DNA of 64,000 bases, taken from assembly GCA_963740255.1 (NCBI GenBank), contig CAVUDO010000002.1, positions 2,232,001-2,296,000 on the forward strand, written 5' to 3'. This DNA comes from CAVUDO01 sp963740255 (GTDB taxonomy: Bacteria; Actinomycetota; Actinomycetes; Mycobacteriales; Cryptosporangiaceae). The position numbers were made by a program, and so were the translations under genes. How positions within the stretch are numbered: the stretch's first letter is position 1; each line of letters opens with the position of its first letter. Under the pieces are notes generated by a model. That model made no database searches. It was not told the origin of the DNA and saw nothing but the letters and a program-made list of their open reading frames with translations. Positions 1-8,505 of this stretch are shown here, in pieces.

Positions 1-1
1 C

Positions 2-337
2 ACGCTCGACGGGATCGCTCCCAAGGTGATCGGCGACACCGACCGCGGCGCCCTGGACGGCGATTCCACCTACGACCGCACGGTGGGCCCGATGCAGTTC
101 AGCCCCGCGACCTGGAAGACGTGGGCGGTGGACGCCGACCGAGACGGCAAGTCCGACCCGTTCGACATCGACGACGCCGCGATGTCCGCCGCGTACTACC
201 TCTGCGCGGGCGGACACGACCTGGGCACCGGCAAGGGCTGGTGGAACGCCGTCCTCAGCTACAAGGACCAGCCCCCCTACGCCACCCGGGTCTACGCGGA
301 GTCCGACCGCTACGGCCGCCAGTCCCGCAACCTCTGA
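2..337 (+). CDS. Lytic murein transglycosylase, C-terminal part (cut by window edge)
   Basis: The frame is open from base 2 and gives the last 111 residues of a protein that starts left of the window. It contains GPMQFSPATWKTW followed by an acidic DADRDGKSDPFDIDDA stretch and MSAAYYLCAGG, the pattern of the SLT_2/MltB-like transglycosylase fold, in which this motif follows the catalytic glutamate (not in view). The enzyme would cleave the glycan backbone of peptidoglycan outside the membrane. The tail ends in basic and polar residues without a further domain. Family assignment is good; the exact subfamily and signal peptide cannot be seen. Confidence 0.8.
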   Translation, partial: TLDGIAPKVIGDTDRGALDGDSTYDRTVGPMQFSPATWKTWAVDADRDGKSDPFDIDDAAMSAAYYLCAGGHDLGTGKGWWNAVLSYKDQPPYATRVYAESDRYGRQSRNL

Positions 338-442
338 CCCTCGACGCCGCTCGATGTTGAGCGTGGGTTCGACGGCGGGTCAGGCCAGGACACGGCCTAC
401 GGTCCCCGACGTGACGGGATAGCCCCCCGCCACGACCAGGTT

Positions 443-589
443 GTGGCCGAGATGGGCATCCTGTTCAGCGGCGAGTGGTGGGTCTGCCCGGACGACGAGG
501 TGCTGCCCTGGGCGCGGACCTACCGGTCTGCCCCTGAGGCCGTCGGGGGATTGGTCGCCTGGTGGCAGGTGACAAGGCCGTGGGGGTAG
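443..589 (+). CDS. Short hypothetical ORF or gene remnant
   Basis: A 48-codon frame from GTG 443 (or ATG 452) to TAG 587 between the transglycosylase and hemB. Codons are GC3-rich like real genes and the product is tryptophan-rich (GEWWVCPDDE, VAWWQVTRPWG). The frame stays open well upstream of any start, and there is no clear ribosome binding site, so this may be the end of a decayed gene rather than a live one. No function can be given. Confidence 0.28.
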   Translation: MAEMGILFSGEWWVCPDDEVLPWARTYRSAPEAVGGLVAWWQVTRPWG

Positions 590-599
590 GTGGGTCAGG

Positions 600-1682
600 T
601 CACTCGGAGAAGGCAGTTCGCCGCTGCCCACTCAGCGCATGAGCCGCGTCCAGGGCCCAGTAGGTCAGGACGATGTCAGCGCCGGCGCGGCGGATGGCGG
701 TGAGGGTTTCGAGCATGACGCGGTCGCGGTCGAGCCAGCCGTTCGCGGCGGCGGCCTCGACCATCGCGTACTCGCCGGAGACCTGGTAGGCGGCGACGGG
801 CACGTCGACGGCGTCGGCGACGGCGCGGACGATGTCGAGGTAGGGCAGGGCGGGCTTGACCATGACCAGGTCGGCGCCCTCGGCGAGGTCCAGCGCCACC
901 TCGCGCAGCGCCTCGGCCGCGTTCGGCGGGTCCTGCTGATAGGTCTTGCGGTCGCCGACCAGCGGGGACTCCACGGCGTCGCGGAACGGGCCGTAGAACG
1001 CCGAGGCGTACTTGGCGGCGTAGGCGAGCAGCACGGTGTCGGTGCGGCCGGCGGCGTCCAGGGCGGCCCGGACCACCCCCACCTGCCCGTCCATCATTCC
1101 GGACAGTCCCAGCACGTGGGCCCCGGCGTCGGCCTGGGCGACGGCCAGCTCGGCGTACCGCAGCAGCGTGGCGTCGTTGTCGACCGAGCCGTCCGCGGCG
1201 AGTACACCGCAGTGGCCGTGGTCGGTGAACTCGTCCAGGCAGAGGTCGGTCATCACGACCGTCCCGTCCCCCACCTCGGCCAGCACGTCGCGGACGGCCA
1301 CCTGCAGGATGCCGTCCGGGTCGCTGCCCGCCGAGCCGACGGCGTCCCGGTGGGACGGGATGCCGAAAAGCATCACGCCGCCCAGCCCCGCCTCGACCGC
1401 CTCGGCCGCCACCCGCCGGAGCGAGTCACGGGAGTGCTGGACGACACCCGGCAGCGACGGAACGGGACGGGGCTCGGACAGTCCCTCCCGGACGAACAGC
1501 GGCAGGACGAAGTCGGCCGGATCGGGCCGCACCTCGGCGACCAGCCGGCGTAGGGCCGCGGTCTGCCGCAGCCGGCGCGGCCGCACCGACGGGAAGCCGC
1601 CGGCCGCTCCACCCGGGGCCAGACCCGGGCACAGCTTCTCCAGCGCCGGCGCTCCCGCCGTCCGCTTCAACGTCCCGCTCAT
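600..1682 (-). CDS. hemB: Delta-aminolevulinic acid dehydratase (porphobilinogen synthase)
   Basis: Condenses two 5-aminolevulinate molecules to porphobilinogen in the cytoplasm, the first shared step of tetrapyrrole synthesis. The 360-residue product has the family opening RPRRLRQTAALRRLV, the metal-binding region TDHGHCG (about 153-159) and the two active-site lysines in AAKYASAFYGPF (K224) and VMVKPALPY (K276). ATG 1682 is used; the 30 residues before FPSVRPRRLR are not conserved in the family, so a later start is possible. It is the last gene of the rex-hemACD operon but is separated from hemD by a 100-base gap filled with an 18-bp tandem repeat. Confidence 0.96.
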   Translation of the reverse strand: MSGTLKRTAGAPALEKLCPGLAPGGAAGGFPSVRPRRLRQTAALRRLVAEVRPDPADFVLPLFVREGLSEPRPVPSLPGVVQHSRDSLRRVAAEAVEAGLGGVMLFGIPSHRDAVGSAGSDPDGILQVAVRDVLAEVGDGTVVMTDLCLDEFTDHGHCGVLAADGSVDNDATLLRYAELAVAQADAGAHVLGLSGMMDGQVGVVRAALDAAGRTDTVLLAYAAKYASAFYGPFRDAVESPLVGDRKTYQQDPPNAAEALREVALDLAEGADLVMVKPALPYLDIVRAVADAVDVPVAAYQVSGEYAMVEAAAANGWLDRDRVMLETLTAIRRAGADIVLTYWALDAAHALSGQRRTAFSE

Positions 1683-1699
1683 CGTGTGTTCGCTCCTCG

Positions 1700-1771
1700 T
1701 TCGGTGGCCCTGCCGCGGTCCGTGGCACGGCCGCGGTCGGTGGCCCGGCCGCGGTCGGTGGCCCGGCCGCG
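1700..1771. repeat. 18-bp tandem repeat, four copies, between hemD and hemB
   Basis: Units begin at 1700, 1718, 1736 and 1754; the last two are identical (TCGGTGGCCCGGCCGCGG) and the first two differ at a few positions. The block fills most of the 100-base hemD-hemB gap. Eighteen bases is six codons, so read-through from either side would stay open. Each unit holds a CCGCGG palindrome. Role unknown; a length-variable spacer is the simplest reading. Confidence 0.85.
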
Positions 1772-1782
1772 GACGACCGCGG

Positions 1783-3357
1783 TCAGCGGCTGGCCCGGCC
1801 GGCTGTGGGGCCCTGGGCCTTGGCGCCGCGACGGGTCTTGGTGGGCATCGTCGCCGCCTTCTCCCGCAGCTCCAGGGCGAACTCGGCCAGCCCCTCGACC
1901 AGCGCCGGGATGTTGGGCGTCTCCGGCTGGACGTCCACCCGCAGGCCCAGCTCGCGGGCGGTGTCGGCGGTCTTCGGGCCGATACACGCCACGACGGTGC
2001 GGGCGTGCGGCTTGCCGGCGATGCCGACCAGGTTCCGCACGGTGGAGGAGGAAGTGAACAGCACGGCGTCGAAGCCACCGGACTTGATCGCGTCCCGGAT
2101 CTCGGCCGCCGGCGGTGCGGCCCGGACGGTGCGGTACGCGGTCACGTCGTCCACCTCCCAGCCGCGCTCGGCCAGCCCGGCGGCGAGCGTCTCGGTGGCG
2201 ATGTCGGCTCGCGGCAGCAGGATCCGGTCGATCGGGTCGAGCACGTCGTCGTAGGGCGGGAAGTCGGCGAGCAGGCCGTCGCTGGACTGCTCCCCGGCGG
2301 GCACCATCTCCGGCCGCACGCCGAACGCCTCGACGGCCGCCGCGGTGGCCTCCCCGACGCAGGCGATCTTCACGCCGGCGAACGCCCGGGCGTCCAGGCC
2401 GAACTCGGCGAACTTCTCCCACACCGCCTTGACGGCGTTGGTGGACGTGAAGATCACCCACTCGTACCGGCCGGTGACCAGGCCCTTGATCGCCCGCTCC
2501 ATCTGGGCCGGGGTGCGCGGCGGCTCGACCGCGATGGTGGGCACCTCGCGGGGGATCGCGCCCCACACCCGCAGCTTGGCGCTCATCGCACCGGCCTGCT
2601 CCTTGGTGCGCGGCACCAGCACCTTCCAGCCGTACAGCGGCCGGGACTCCCACCAGGAGAGCTTGTCGCGCAGCCCCGCACCGGAGCCGATCGTCAGCAC
2701 CAGCGGCCCGTAGAGCCCCAGCGCCGCGTCGACCACGCCGTCCAACGTCGACGTCGAGGTGGACTGGGTGTCGGTGGTGCCGTCGCCGGTCACCACGACG
2801 TTGGTCGCACCGGACATGCCGGCCGCCAGCAGCCCGTCGCGCACGGCGGCCAGCAGCGGGGCGTCGACGGTCACGGTGAGCGTGCCGGGGAGCGCGGCCA
2901 GCGCGTCGAAGTCGACCGCGGTGGCGTCGGCGACCTCGACCGCGGTGCGGTGGCCACCCGTGGGCGCCCCGGCGTAGGCGGTGACGCCGTCGGCCAGCGT
3001 GATGCCCGGGACCACCTCGAACGGCACCGACGTGCGGGCCACGGCCTGCACCTCGGTCAGCACCGCGTCGGCGGTCAGCGGGTCGCCGGCGACCAGCCGC
3101 ACCACGGTGCGGCCGGACCGGGCGCCGGAGAGCAGCACCTTCGCGACGTCGCCCGGCGCGCCTTCGGCCAGGCTGACCTCCACCGCGGCCGGCGCCGCGG
3201 CCCGGACCGCGTCGAGCAGCTCCGACGGCAGCGCCGCGTCGTGCACGATGTGGTCGGCCTCGGCGAACGCGTCGAGCGCACGCCGGGTGAGCAGACCCGG
3301 GTCGCCGGGGCCGGCGCCGGTGAAAGTGATCCGTCCAGAGGACTTGCGGCGGGTCAT
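1783..3357 (-). CDS. hemD: Uroporphyrinogen-III synthase fused to a degenerate uroporphyrinogen methyltransferase domain
   Basis: A 524-residue fusion of the actinobacterial type. The N-terminal half (1-250) has the SUMT/CobA fold opening GAGPGDPGLLTRRAL, but the usual GDPxxFGRGxEE segment reads GDPLTADAVLTEV and the PGxTS motif reads VVPGITLADG, so methyltransferase activity is doubtful. The C-terminal half (from LYGWKVLVPRTKEQAG) is HemD: it keeps FTSTNAVKAV, LPRADIATETL and VLFTSSSTVRN, and closes and inverts ring D of hydroxymethylbilane. Its ATG overlaps the hemC stop by four bases (ATGA). The C-terminus is a basic tail (TKTRRGAKAQG). It is clearly the HemD of this operon. Confidence 0.93.
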   Translation of the reverse strand: MTRRKSSGRITFTGAGPGDPGLLTRRALDAFAEADHIVHDAALPSELLDAVRAAAPAAVEVSLAEGAPGDVAKVLLSGARSGRTVVRLVAGDPLTADAVLTEVQAVARTSVPFEVVPGITLADGVTAYAGAPTGGHRTAVEVADATAVDFDALAALPGTLTVTVDAPLLAAVRDGLLAAGMSGATNVVVTGDGTTDTQSTSTSTLDGVVDAALGLYGPLVLTIGSGAGLRDKLSWWESRPLYGWKVLVPRTKEQAGAMSAKLRVWGAIPREVPTIAVEPPRTPAQMERAIKGLVTGRYEWVIFTSTNAVKAVWEKFAEFGLDARAFAGVKIACVGEATAAAVEAFGVRPEMVPAGEQSSDGLLADFPPYDDVLDPIDRILLPRADIATETLAAGLAERGWEVDDVTAYRTVRAAPPAAEIRDAIKSGGFDAVLFTSSSTVRNLVGIAGKPHARTVVACIGPKTADTARELGLRVDVQPETPNIPALVEGLAEFALELREKAATMPTKTRRGAKAQGPTAGRASR

Positions 3358-4283
3358 GCGGGACTCCCCATCAGGCTGGCGGCACCGGCCGCGAGCAGGT
3401 CGGCAGCAAGGCTCCGGCCGGTCGCGTCCGCGTCGGTGAACGAGCCGGAACGCGACGACCGGACGGCGGCGGTGCCGTCCGGCGCGGTCACGCTTCCGTG
3501 CAGGTGGAACGAGTTCTCCCCGGTGACCTCGGCGTACGCGCCGACCGGCGCGCTGCAGCCGGCCTCCAACGCCGCGAGCAGAGCCCGCTCGGCGGCGACG
3601 GCGGACCGGCTGGCGAGGTCGTCCAGACCGGCGAGAAGCCCGCGCAGGGCCTCGTCGTCGGCCCGGCACTCGACCGCGAGCGCGCCCTGGGCCGGCGCGG
3701 GGAGCACGGACCCGGGGTCGAGCAGTTCGGTGATCTCCGCCGTGCGGCCGAGGCGGACGAGGCCCGCATGGGCGAGCACGACCGCGTCCAGGTGGCCGTC
3801 GGCGACCTGGCGGAGCCGGGTGTCGACGTTGCCCCGGATCGGCACGCAGGTGACGTCGGGGCGGTGCGCGAGCAGTTGCGCGATCCGACGCGGTGCGCCG
3901 GTGCCGATCCGGGCGCCCACCGGCAGCGTGGTCAGCGTGAGCCCGTCCCGGGCGACCAGGGCGTCCCGGGCGTCGGCGCGTGGCGGCACCACGGCGATCA
4001 CCAGGCCGTCGGCCGGTGCGGTCGGCAGGTCCTTGTAGGAGTGCACCGCGATATCGATCTCGCGGGCCAGCAGCGCGTCCCGCAGGGCCGACACGAACAC
4101 GCCGGTGCCCCCGAGCTGCTGGATGGGCGCGCTGCTGCGGTCGCCGGCCGTGGAGATGTGGACGAGCTCCACCGGCCGGCCCAGCCGCTGGCGGACGCTG
4201 TCGGCCACCAGCCCGGACTGCGCCAACGCCAGCGCACTGGCCCGCGTCCCGAGTCGCAACGCCCCGGTCGTGGTGCCGCTCAC
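3354..4283 (-). CDS. hemC: Hydroxymethylbilane synthase (porphobilinogen deaminase)
   Basis: Polymerises four porphobilinogens into hydroxymethylbilane using a covalent dipyrromethane cofactor. The 309-residue protein shows LRLGTRASALALAQS at the N-terminus, HSYKDLPT (81-88, with the catalytic aspartate D85), RGNVDTRL and LEAGCSAPVGAYA, where C243 carries the cofactor. Length is normal for the family. The gene overlaps hemA upstream (4280-4283) and hemD downstream by four bases each, so the operon is translationally coupled. Confidence 0.97.
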   Translation of the reverse strand: MSGTTTGALRLGTRASALALAQSGLVADSVRQRLGRPVELVHISTAGDRSSAPIQQLGGTGVFVSALRDALLAREIDIAVHSYKDLPTAPADGLVIAVVPPRADARDALVARDGLTLTTLPVGARIGTGAPRRIAQLLAHRPDVTCVPIRGNVDTRLRQVADGHLDAVVLAHAGLVRLGRTAEITELLDPGSVLPAPAQGALAVECRADDEALRGLLAGLDDLASRSAVAAERALLAALEAGCSAPVGAYAEVTGENSFHLHGSVTAPDGTAAVRSSRSGSFTDADATGRSLAADLLAAGAASLMGSPA

Positions 4284-5629
4284 GCCGGCGTCCCGCTTTC
4301 TTCCGCGACCGGCGGGCCGGCCGCGCCGGCGCCGACCGTGGGCACGTCCAGGGCCCGGGCCGCCGAGCTGGTCAGGTCCAGCAGGAACAGGTCGCGCACG
4401 GCCTCGGTGTAACGGTCGCCGCCGGGAGCGGCCGCCAGTTCCTTCATCCGGACGGTGGGCAGGTGCAGCAGGGTGGAGACCACCCGGCGGACCGTGCGTT
4501 CCAGCTCGGCCTCGGCACCGGCGTCCAGCCCGGGCAGCCGGCCCCGCAGCCGGGTCAGCTCGGTGGCCACGACCTCGTCGGCACGGGCCCGGAGCGCGGC
4601 GACGGTGGGCCCCACCTGGGCCGACCGCTGGTGCGAGCCGAATGCCGTCACCTCGGCCGCCACGATCGCGAGCGCCGCGTCGACCCCGGCGGCAGCAGGC
4701 TCGTCGGCCAGCACGGCCGCCAGCGCTTCGATGTCGACCACCGTGACGCCGGGCAGGGTGTCGACGGCCCGGTCGGTGTCCCGCGGCACGGCCAGGTCGA
4801 GGACGAGCAGCTCCCGGCCGTCCCGCCGCTCGAACGCGGCGGCCAGTGCCGGCCGGGTGACCAGCGGCGCGCCGGAACCCGCGGCGGTGACCAGGACGTC
4901 GGCGTCGGCCAGGGCCGCCGGCAGGTCGGCGAGGGTGCCGCTGCGGCCGCCGACCGCCGCGGCGACGCGCTCGGCGCCTTCGGCCGTGCGGTTGAGGACG
5001 GTGATCGGTCCGACGCCGTCGCGGCGCAGGGTGGCCGCCGCCAGCGCGCCGAGCGAACCGGCGCCCACCACGAGCGCCGGCCGGCCGGCCAGCGGCCCGA
5101 CCCGGCTGGCGCCGACCTTCAGCGCGGCCGTGACGACGGACTGCCCGGCCCGGTCGATCGAGGTCTCGGTGTGCACCCGCTTGCCCACCCGCAGCGCGTG
5201 CTGCATCGCGCCGTGCAACAGCGGCCCGGCCCCGTCGCAGCCGTCCGCCGCGGTGTAGGCGTCGCGGAGCTGGCCGAGTACCTGCGCCTCCCCGACCACC
5301 ATCGAGTCCAGCCCGGACACCACCCGGAACAGGTGCCGCACCGCGTCGTCGGCGTACTGGACGTAGAGGTGGTCGGCGAGCTTGGCGATGTGGACGGCCG
5401 TCCGCGCGGACAGCACCTGGCCGATCTCGTGCAGCGCCCCGTGGAAGGTGGACGCGGCGGCGTACACCTCGACCCGGTTGCAGGTGGACAGCAGCACGGC
5501 CTCGGCGACGTGTTCCCCGCCGAGCAGGCTCCGCAGCACGGCCGGCAGGTCGGACGCGGGTACGGCCGCACGCTCCAGCAGTCGGACGGGCGCGGTGCGG
5601 TGGTTGAGGCCGACGACGAGCAGGCTCAC
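4280..5629 (-). CDS. hemA: Glutamyl-tRNA reductase
   Basis: Reduces glutamyl-tRNA(Glu) to glutamate-1-semialdehyde with NADPH, the entry step of C5-pathway heme synthesis. The 449-residue product has the catalytic cysteine C50 in LLSTCNRVEVY, GEAQVLGQLRDAY in the catalytic domain, the NADPH loop LVVGAGSLGALAA and a long helical dimerisation domain at the end. GTG 5629 is chosen because it overlaps the rex stop by four bases (GTGA) and begins the conserved SLLVVGLNHRTAPV. HemA being first after rex makes it the natural control point for redox regulation. Confidence 0.97.
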   Translation of the reverse strand: MSLLVVGLNHRTAPVRLLERAAVPASDLPAVLRSLLGGEHVAEAVLLSTCNRVEVYAAASTFHGALHEIGQVLSARTAVHIAKLADHLYVQYADDAVRHLFRVVSGLDSMVVGEAQVLGQLRDAYTAADGCDGAGPLLHGAMQHALRVGKRVHTETSIDRAGQSVVTAALKVGASRVGPLAGRPALVVGAGSLGALAAATLRRDGVGPITVLNRTAEGAERVAAAVGGRSGTLADLPAALADADVLVTAAGSGAPLVTRPALAAAFERRDGRELLVLDLAVPRDTDRAVDTLPGVTVVDIEALAAVLADEPAAAGVDAALAIVAAEVTAFGSHQRSAQVGPTVAALRARADEVVATELTRLRGRLPGLDAGAEAELERTVRRVVSTLLHLPTVRMKELAAAPGGDRYTEAVRDLFLLDLTSSAARALDVPTVGAGAAGPPVAEESGTPA

Positions 5630-6438
5630 CGGGTCCCCACCTTCCGCGCGGGGTACGCCGCCGGGGCTGCGGCGGGCAGCGGGGTCACCCTGCTCGTCCG
5701 CGGCCTCGTGGCGGGCCTTCCCGCCGTCCGGGCCGCCGTCCTGGCCGACCGCCTGGGCGAGGGCAGCGTGTCGCCGCCGGCCTTGCGGTGCTCGTGGAAC
5801 GAGAGGATCTGCAGCTCCAACGCCAGGTCGACCTTGCGCACGTCCACGCCGTCGGGCACCGCGAGCACGCACGGCGCGAAGTTGAGGATGCTGGTGATGC
5901 CGGCCGCGACCAGCCGGTCGCAGACGGCCTGGGCGGCCTCGGCCGGCGTGGTGATCACGCCGATCGAGACGCCGTCGGCGGCAACGATCGCGTCCAGCTC
6001 GTCCATGTGCCGCACCGGCAGGCCGGAGATCCGCTGGCCGACCCGAACCTGGTCGACGTCGAACAGCGCGGCGATCCGGAAGCCGCGCGAGCCGAAGCCG
6101 CCGTACCCGGCCAGCGCGTTGCCGAGGTTCCCGGCCCCGACCAGCACGACCGCCCAGCGCTGGGTCAGCCCGAGCGCGCGGGAGATCTGGTCGACCAGCA
6201 GCGCGACCTCGTACCCGACACCGCGGGTGCCGTACGAACCGAGGTGCGAGAGGTCCTTGCGGAGCTTGGCGGAGTTGACGCCGGCGGCGACGGCCAGCTC
6301 GCCGGACGAGACCGTGGCCAGGCCGTCCTCGGCCAGCGCGTGCAGGGCCCGGAGGTAGAGCGGCAGCCTGGCGACGGTGGCGTCAGGGATACCTCGGCTG
6401 CGGCCGGCGGTACCGATGCGCGCACGCTGCTCGGGCAT
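5626..6438 (-). CDS. rex: Redox-sensing transcriptional repressor Rex
   Basis: Senses the NADH/NAD+ ratio and releases DNA when NADH binds. The 270-residue protein has an N-terminal winged helix (SSGELAVAAGVNSAKLRKDLSHLGSYG region), a Rossmann domain with VVLVGAGNLGNALAGY and a C-terminal domain-swap helix ending in LQILSFHEH. The last 45 residues are a basic, proline- and alanine-rich tail beyond the usual family end. ATG 6438 starts at MPEQRAR. It heads the heme operon and a matching Rex operator lies about 100 bases upstream, so it very likely controls itself and heme synthesis. Confidence 0.96.
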   Translation of the reverse strand: MPEQRARIGTAGRSRGIPDATVARLPLYLRALHALAEDGLATVSSGELAVAAGVNSAKLRKDLSHLGSYGTRGVGYEVALLVDQISRALGLTQRWAVVLVGAGNLGNALAGYGGFGSRGFRIAALFDVDQVRVGQRISGLPVRHMDELDAIVAADGVSIGVITTPAEAAQAVCDRLVAAGITSILNFAPCVLAVPDGVDVRKVDLALELQILSFHEHRKAGGDTLPSPRRSARTAARTAGRPATRPRTSRVTPLPAAAPAAYPARKVGTR

Positions 6439-6532
6439 GGATCTCCTGGAACTCCGGACGGGTGGCCGGCCCCCGGGCAGACGCGGACTCCCGCGTGTGC
6501 TATCCGACGACCGGACTTGCCACGGTAGCCGC

Positions 6533-6550
6533 TTGTGAACGCCTGCACAA
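6533..6550. promoter_or_regulatory. Rex operator (ROP-like site)
   Basis: TTGTGAACGCCTGCACAA is an 18-bp dyad with seven of nine base pairs symmetric and both outer TTGTG/CACAA arms intact, matching the known Rex half-site pattern TTGTGAA. It lies 95 bases upstream of rex, in the gap between rex and the divergently placed accessory island. Autoregulation of the rex-hem operon is inferred by analogy with Streptomyces. Confidence 0.8.
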
Positions 6551-6644
6551 AGTCGCGCATTCCTGGTCACGAAGCCAACGCGCACAGTAACGGCGCTGCC
6601 GGGCGCGCTGGCCAACCCCGGCGAGTTGGCACACCGTTTGTCGC

Positions 6645-7214
6645 TCAGACGGATCGGGCCGTCGCCGACGGCAGCGCGGCTGACACGTCGGCAGTGGTGA
6701 TGATCTGACGACGGCCGATGAACCGCCGGGTCACCAGGAGCCCCGCCTCATGGGCCTCCTGTCCGGCATGGCTCGCGCACGCATCCTGGACGACCCACGG
6801 GGTCAGGTCCCCCCGCTCGAACGCGTCGACCGCGGTCTTGCACACGCACGACTCGGTCGCGATGCCGCACAGCAGTAGATCGGTCCATCCGTGTCGCCGC
6901 ACCAGCCTGGCGAACTCCGGCGCGAAGGCCGTGTAGGTCTCCTTGTCCAGCACCGCGGTCGCCCTGTCGGCCAGCGCCGAGAGTTCGGGTGCCAGCTCCA
7001 CGTCGCTGCTGCCTGGCTGCATCTCAGTCCATCCGATCAGGCGCTCATAGGGCGAACCTGGACCGTTCGCGAACCGCGTGAACACCGTTGCCGCACCGCC
7101 GCGTTGCCACCGGTCCACGAGGTCCGCGATGATCGGAACGACATGCTCAGAGGTCGGGCGAACGAATCCACGCTGCACGTCCACAACCACCAGCACGGAC
7201 GACGAGACGTTCAC
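6645..7214 (-). CDS. Cysteine hydrolase, isochorismatase-like family
   Basis: A 189-residue single-domain hydrolase. The expected catalytic triad is visible: D in LVVVDVQRGF (about 12), K in VLDKETYTAF and C in GIATESCVCKTAVDA, with the cis-peptide preceding ATESC. The family includes isochorismatases, nicotinamidases and other amidases; the substrate cannot be read from the sequence. Its GTG start overlaps the stop of the upstream XRE regulator gene by four bases (GTGA), so the two are made together. Expression, and perhaps its substrate, are likely tied to that regulator. Confidence 0.88.
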   Translation of the reverse strand: MNVSSSVLVVVDVQRGFVRPTSEHVVPIIADLVDRWQRGGAATVFTRFANGPGSPYERLIGWTEMQPGSSDVELAPELSALADRATAVLDKETYTAFAPEFARLVRRHGWTDLLLCGIATESCVCKTAVDAFERGDLTPWVVQDACASHAGQEAHEAGLLVTRRFIGRRQIITTADVSAALPSATARSV

Positions 7215-8284
7215 GCGGGCACCTCTCGGAGAGTCGCGATGGCCTGATCCAGCATGTCGGGGAGGCCACTGGTGGCGAGGATCGCTTCACGCATCGAACG
7301 ATGCGAGCTGGGTTCCTGCGGCCGAGCCGTTATCAAGCGGGAACGAACGCCCCGCAGCCACCGCCAGCCATGTTCGGGTTGTACGTCGGGATCTCGGCCA
7401 GCCTCCACTTCCGCAGCGATCCAACTCGTGTATTGCCAGATGGATTGGACGGCAAGTTCGCACGCCACGAGCGCATCCTCCGCGAGAGCACGACCAGCGT
7501 CGACCGGGTGATAGGCAACGCCGGCCCACGACGCGTAGCCCACTGACACACCGTCGATGCCGAACGGAACCATCTCCGGGTGCGCGAATCCGCTACCCAG
7601 CAGCTGCCTCTCGGCTACTGCCGCGTGGGAGAGCTCACCTGGGCTGTCGAGGGAGAGCAGCGCGCTGGGCATCGAGAGGATCCGCATCGCCGTATCGAGC
7701 CGAGCGCCGTGCCAGGAAGTGTCGGACACCCAGTAGGCGGACAACACGTAGTCCGGTCCGCTTGAGGCTCCGGCTGCCTCCAGGAGTTGCGCTCGGCCCC
7801 AGTCCAGAAGTCGGGGGTAGGTGTCGTATCGCCACGCAGCCAACTGTGCCAGTCCTGCCCACGCCCGCTCCTCGACGAGGTGGAACACGACGACGCCGTG
7901 GGGCCACAACCACAACTCGCACGTGCCGTCGGGATGGGCGACCGCAGCGCGGTGACACGGTGTCCACTGGTCATGAACAGGGGCCGCGCGCAATTCCTCG
8001 ACAAGGCGCAGGACGGTGGCCGGTCCTACCTGGGCGGGCGCGAACTTGTGGCTTCGCACCCGGAAAGCGCCGGGGTCCTCACCCACGGCAAGAGCAGCGA
8101 GCCGACCGCCTGTGTCGAGAACGAGGTCGAGTGAAGCAGCGAGAGCCGAGCCGACAGGCCGCCGACCCTGCTCGATCTCACAGAGATGACTCCGGGAGTA
8201 GTGAGTCAGAGATGCGAGGGCACGCAGACTGATTCCGCGACGAACCCGATGATCGCGAAGCGCGGCACCAAATGTGACGCTCAT
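7211..8284 (-). CDS. XRE-family helix-turn-helix regulator with large unknown C-terminal domain
   Basis: 357 residues from ATG 8284, which has a good GGGAGG site. The N-terminus is a Cro/C1-type HTH (GAALRDHRVRRGISLRALASLTHYSRSHLCEIEQGRR split over two parts of residues 4-42). The rest, rich in Trp and Ala, matches no domain I can name; it is of the type seen in multi-copy actinomycete regulators that may sense a ligand. It is coupled to the cysteine hydrolase downstream. A 38-base piece of its coding sequence recurs near 11.49 kb, evidence of a lost paralogue. Confidence 0.85.
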   Translation of the reverse strand: MSVTFGAALRDHRVRRGISLRALASLTHYSRSHLCEIEQGRRPVGSALAASLDLVLDTGGRLAALAVGEDPGAFRVRSHKFAPAQVGPATVLRLVEELRAAPVHDQWTPCHRAAVAHPDGTCELWLWPHGVVVFHLVEERAWAGLAQLAAWRYDTYPRLLDWGRAQLLEAAGASSGPDYVLSAYWVSDTSWHGARLDTAMRILSMPSALLSLDSPGELSHAAVAERQLLGSGFAHPEMVPFGIDGVSVGYASWAGVAYHPVDAGRALAEDALVACELAVQSIWQYTSWIAAEVEAGRDPDVQPEHGWRWLRGVRSRLITARPQEPSSHRSMREAILATSGLPDMLDQAIATLREVPA

Positions 8285-8505
8285 CGATACCTCCCAGGTC
8301 GGGTAGACGAAGCGTCCCGGGACACGGCTGCGGACAGGAACAGTCTTACGGAGAGTGGGCCAAGCTACGACGCTCGGCTTCATGAAGGTGCCGAACGTTG
8401 AGCTCACGACGCTACAGCGAAGCACGCCCGGACACATGTCGGCAGGTGCGCCAGTGACGCCGATTCCGGCCTCTTCGCGGCGGCCGGACGGCCGCCTCCT
8501 CGCCG

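Noticed and set aside
380..631. Minus-strand 83-codon frame before hemB
   Set aside because: Low-complexity Pro/Arg product with no motif; the plus-strand frame at 443-589 has better codon use.
1036..4038. A 1,000-codon open frame antisense to the heme genes
   Set aside because: High-GC DNA keeps opposite frames open. Composition is Arg/Pro/Ala-skewed with no domain, while the minus-strand heme genes have all catalytic motifs.
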